Source of the DNA: Hymenobacter cellulosivorans
GTDB lineage: Bacteria; Bacteroidota; Bacteroidia; Cytophagales; Hymenobacteraceae
Length of the DNA: 64,000 bases
Assembly: GCF_022919135.1 (NCBI RefSeq)
Contig: NZ_CP095049.1
Coordinates: 806,001-870,000, forward strand
Direction: 5' to 3'
Of the stretch, positions 61,867-64,000 are shown one piece after another. The stretch's first letter is position 1, and every line of letters starts with the position of its first letter. The notes beneath the pieces are model-generated. The model was not told where the DNA came from. It saw only the letters and a program-made list of their open reading frames with translations, and did not search any database. The position numbers and the translations under genes are program-made.

Positions 61867-63596
61867 TTACTGCACTACAATTTCCACCCGCCGGTTGCGG
61901 GGCCGTTGCTGCGGGTCGCGGTTATCGGCCACGGGTCGGGTGCCGCCATAGCCCCGGGCCGTGAGCCGCACCGAGTCGATGCCCTGCTGCACTAAATAGC
62001 GACGCACCACCTGGGCCCGCTGCTCGGAGAGAAGCAGGTTTTTAGCTGGTTCGCCCACGTTGTCGGTGTGGCCCGCTATTTCCAGGCGCAGCGCAGGCTC
62101 GGCTTGTAGCTTTTTTGCCAACGCATTCAGCGCTGGGCGGGAAGTGGGCAGCAGGGTGGCCGTGCTCTGGGTGAAATACAGGTTGGATAGCGTGACGGCC
62201 GCGCCTTTGCTCAACGCACTCAGGTCGGGCAGCTCAGTTACCGGCGCGGCTACCCGAACGGCCAACGGCTTGGGCGCAGCTACCACCGGCCGAACTGGCC
62301 GGACCGCGGCCACCGTGGGCTTCGGCCCAGCCACCGGAACCTTCGCCGGCTTGACGGCCACGACAACGGGTTCGGGTAGCGGCCGGGGCAGCTCGGGATA
62401 CAAATACTGCTTGGGAATCACTGTCAACTTGGCCCGGTCCTTCGCCGCAAAGGCTGCTTCCAGCGTGGCAGGGTTGCCCAAGGCCGTCGGCCGCGCCCAC
62501 GACAGCACCGCCCCCGACACGCCCTGCACATTCTTGTAAGCCAGATCAATCTGGTAAAAATAGCCCGCTTCCAGCTGGTAGACCATGTCTACCGGAATAG
62601 GAGGCTTGCGGGAGCCAAAATACGCCGGCTCGTACTTTTCCATACTCAGCACGTCGTCGCCGGCAAAGCGTACGTCGGTGGCATCGTCCCACTCGGTATG
62701 CAGCACGTAGATTCCCGATTCGGGGCGTAGACGTAGCCCGTCCAGCGCACCGAAAAGCCCTGCCCGGGTGCGCCCGGCGCGGGCGGAGCTCCTTTCCAGG
62801 TCACGTTTACCACCGGCTCTACCCGACTGTGCACTGCCGCTCCGCGCACTGAACCCGCGTAATACGTAGCCTGCAGCCCGATGCCGCCCGGCAGCTTGCC
62901 GGCCACCGTCACGCCCCGGCTCGGCTTCACGGCCGTAGCGGTGGCAGGGACTGTTTTGCCTGGTGGAGCCGATATAATACGAATGGTGCCTTCCGTCGAA
63001 GCTGCTTTCGACGGGGCCACAAAGGGCTCGGCCGTGACGGGCAGATTTACATATAGGCTTTGGGTTGGTACCGGCACCGGTTCGGCCGTAGAGCCCGGCA
63101 GTTGCCAGGCCAGCAAGGCCTTGGTATCCCGCTCCACCTGATAATATTCCACCCGCACCGAGTAGTAGCGGCCAGCCGTGAGCTTCATTTGGGCAGTAAA
63201 CCGGGTAATGGGCTGGTCGACCCAGGAATCCAGGATCTGGCGGCCCCCGACCCACACCCGCATGCCGTCATCAGTGGCCATGGTGAAGGTATAAACCCCG
63301 GTTTTAGGAGCCAGAATGTAGCCCGTCCAGCGCGCCGAAAACCAGGTACTGGGTACGCCCGGCCCCGGCGACACAAAGAACTTAATAGGCTGGCCGGGGC
63401 CGTTTTGCCGTCGGCTCCAGTCGAAGTTGACGGCAGGGTCCTTGCGGGTCAAAACCAGCTTTTCGAAGTTTTTACCCTCGTAATATTGCCCACGCAGCCC
63501 GTGTTCGGCGGGCGTGGCGGCGGTTTGGGCCCATAGCCCCCAGCCGGGCAGCAGCAGTAAGGTTATAAGAATCGCGAGGCGTAAGCGTGGCAGCAT
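61867..63596 (-). CDS. PA14-PA14-OmpA envelope protein, split by a one-base frameshift
   Basis: Start at 63596 (MLPRLRLAILITLLLLPGWG, signal peptide). First PA14-like domain about 26-165 (LRGQYYEGKNFEKLVL, FTMATDDGMRVWVGG), second from about 255 (LQATYYAGSVRG). The first frame reads correctly to GYVYAP and then breaks; the next frame continues ESGIYVLHTEWDDATDVRFA through a Val/Pro-rich linker to an OmpA C-terminal domain (EIAGHTDNVGEPAKNLLLSE, NRRVEIVVQ). The break is GGGG at 62722-62725; five would give a 576-residue protein. OmpA binds peptidoglycan, and PA14 often binds carbohydrate. Confidence 0.82.
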
Positions 63597-63676
63597 AGAG
63601 TAAGGAAGTGTTGGGACGATAAGGTAATAACCAGCCGGATGAGGGCGCAGAGCTAACGAAGCTGCACCGCACAAAA

Positions 63677-63707
63677 TTGGATTCCGGAATTTCCCGCTGT
63701 ATCTTCG
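63677..63707 (+). promoter_or_regulatory. Candidate promoter of the SAM riboswitch/metH transcript
   Basis: TTG at 63677-63679 and TATCTTCG at 63700-63707 (one mismatch to TAnnTTTG) are 20 nt apart. The riboswitch begins about 10 nt downstream. Confidence 0.6.
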
Positions 63708-63716
63708 CTTTGTTAC

Positions 63717-63857
63717 TTATCCAGAAAGACCGAGGGATTGGGCCCGACGACGTCTTAGCAACCTGAAATAAAACAAGGTGCTAACTCCCATTCTAGAGCC
63801 TCGGCTGTGGAAGAAGATAAGAACAGGACGCGCCCCTGCGCGGCTCTTTCTGGATAG
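63717..63857 (+). ncRNA. SAM-I riboswitch (S-box leader)
   Basis: The closing stem P1 is TATCCAGAAAGA (63718-63729) paired with TCTTTCTGGATA (63845-63856). Inside are the conserved blocks GAGGGATTGGGCCCGACGA, TTAGCAACC, AAGGTGCTAACTCC and AGATAAGAAC, in the order of the SAM-I aptamer (P2 kink-turn, P3, P4). The arrangement upstream of metH fits repression when SAM is abundant. No terminator is obvious between 63858 and the ATG, so the expression platform may be translational or use the P1 strand itself. Confidence 0.92.
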
Positions 63858-63894
63858 GCACTTTTTCGCCGCTAGTTTCCTTAACTGAGCCGAT

Positions 63895-64000
63895 ATGCAA
63901 CCAGCCACGCTCCGCCGCCCCGACTCCCCGCTTTACGATATTCTCCAGCAGCGCATCCTTGTGCTCGATGGCGCCATGGGCACCATGATTCAGCGCCACA
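63895..64000 (+). CDS. metH: Methionine synthase MetH, N-terminus only (runs off the window)
   Basis: The ATG at 63895 opens a frame that continues beyond the window end. After about 20 leader residues it reads RILVLDGAMGTMIQ, the characteristic start of the homocysteine S-methyltransferase domain of cobalamin-dependent methionine synthase. Only 35 codons are visible, so domain content and completeness cannot be judged. The SAM-I riboswitch directly upstream strongly supports the assignment. Confidence 0.85.
   Translation, partial: MQPATLRRPDSPLYDILQQRILVLDGAMGTMIQRH

Noticed and set aside
1..64000. Insertion sequences, prophage genes, tRNA or rRNA genes
   Set aside because: I looked for transposase, integrase and phage motifs and for tRNA T-arm signatures on both strands and found none that hold up.

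Overview
The window reads as chromosomal DNA of a high-GC member of the Bacteroidota, most likely Hymenobacter or a close relative (inference). Four secreted proteins carry the C-terminal sorting domain of the type IX secretion system. Several starts have a Bacteroidota-type promoter (TTG, about 20 nt, then TAnnTTTG). There are tandem TonB proteins with a Bacteroidota-type Cys4 N-terminus and a mevalonate-pathway HMG-CoA reductase. I see no prophage, insertion sequence, CRISPR array, rRNA or tRNA.

Layout. 1-6.3 kb: esterase, TPR protein, outer-membrane barrel, a DUF6794-like protein and a secreted M4 metalloprotease. 6.5-13.6 kb: three oxidoreductase or dioxygenase genes, an ATP-grasp enzyme, two tandem M20 amidohydrolases and a PAP2-like membrane enzyme. 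13.8-18.8 kb: WG-repeat protein, a 42-bp tandem repeat block, a small unknown protein, two TonB paralogues and HMG-CoA reductase. 19-28 kb: Asp-box T9SS protein, lipoproteins, homogentisate dioxygenase, transglutaminase-like protein and an S41 protease. 28-33 kb: ruvX-def pair, S1/P1-type nuclease/phospholipase and S9 peptidase. 33-42 kb: sugar-nucleotide epimerase, DUF486 membrane protein, patatin/barrel protein, aquaporin, pullulanase and an alpha/beta hydrolase. 42-49 kb: OxyR, a two-component system, an SdiA-regulated-like lipoprotein, catalase and an orphan Imm53-like gene. 49-58 kb: GH1-like glycosidase, a GMC oxidoreductase with its subunit 3, and a 1329-residue beta-helix T9SS protein. 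58-64 kb: stress-type SDR, polytopic membrane protein, old yellow enzyme, a PA14-PA14-OmpA protein, then a SAM-I riboswitch leading into metH, which runs off the window.

Two signals stand out. First, four otherwise intact genes (homogentisate dioxygenase, S41 protease, histidine kinase, PA14-OmpA protein) are each split by exactly one missing base in a C/G run, which looks more like a systematic sequencing artefact than four independent pseudogenes. Second, the intergenic DNA carries structured repeat families. The most unusual is an inverted element built of degenerate octamers (RGTGARWN) whose 8-nt period places TGA in all three frames. Three different genes end inside its arms, and in one place the arms enclose a separate REP-like element.

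Functionally most genes are housekeeping, secretion or catabolism: extracellular and periplasmic proteases and glycan enzymes, peroxide defence (OxyR and catalase), and methionine synthesis under SAM control.
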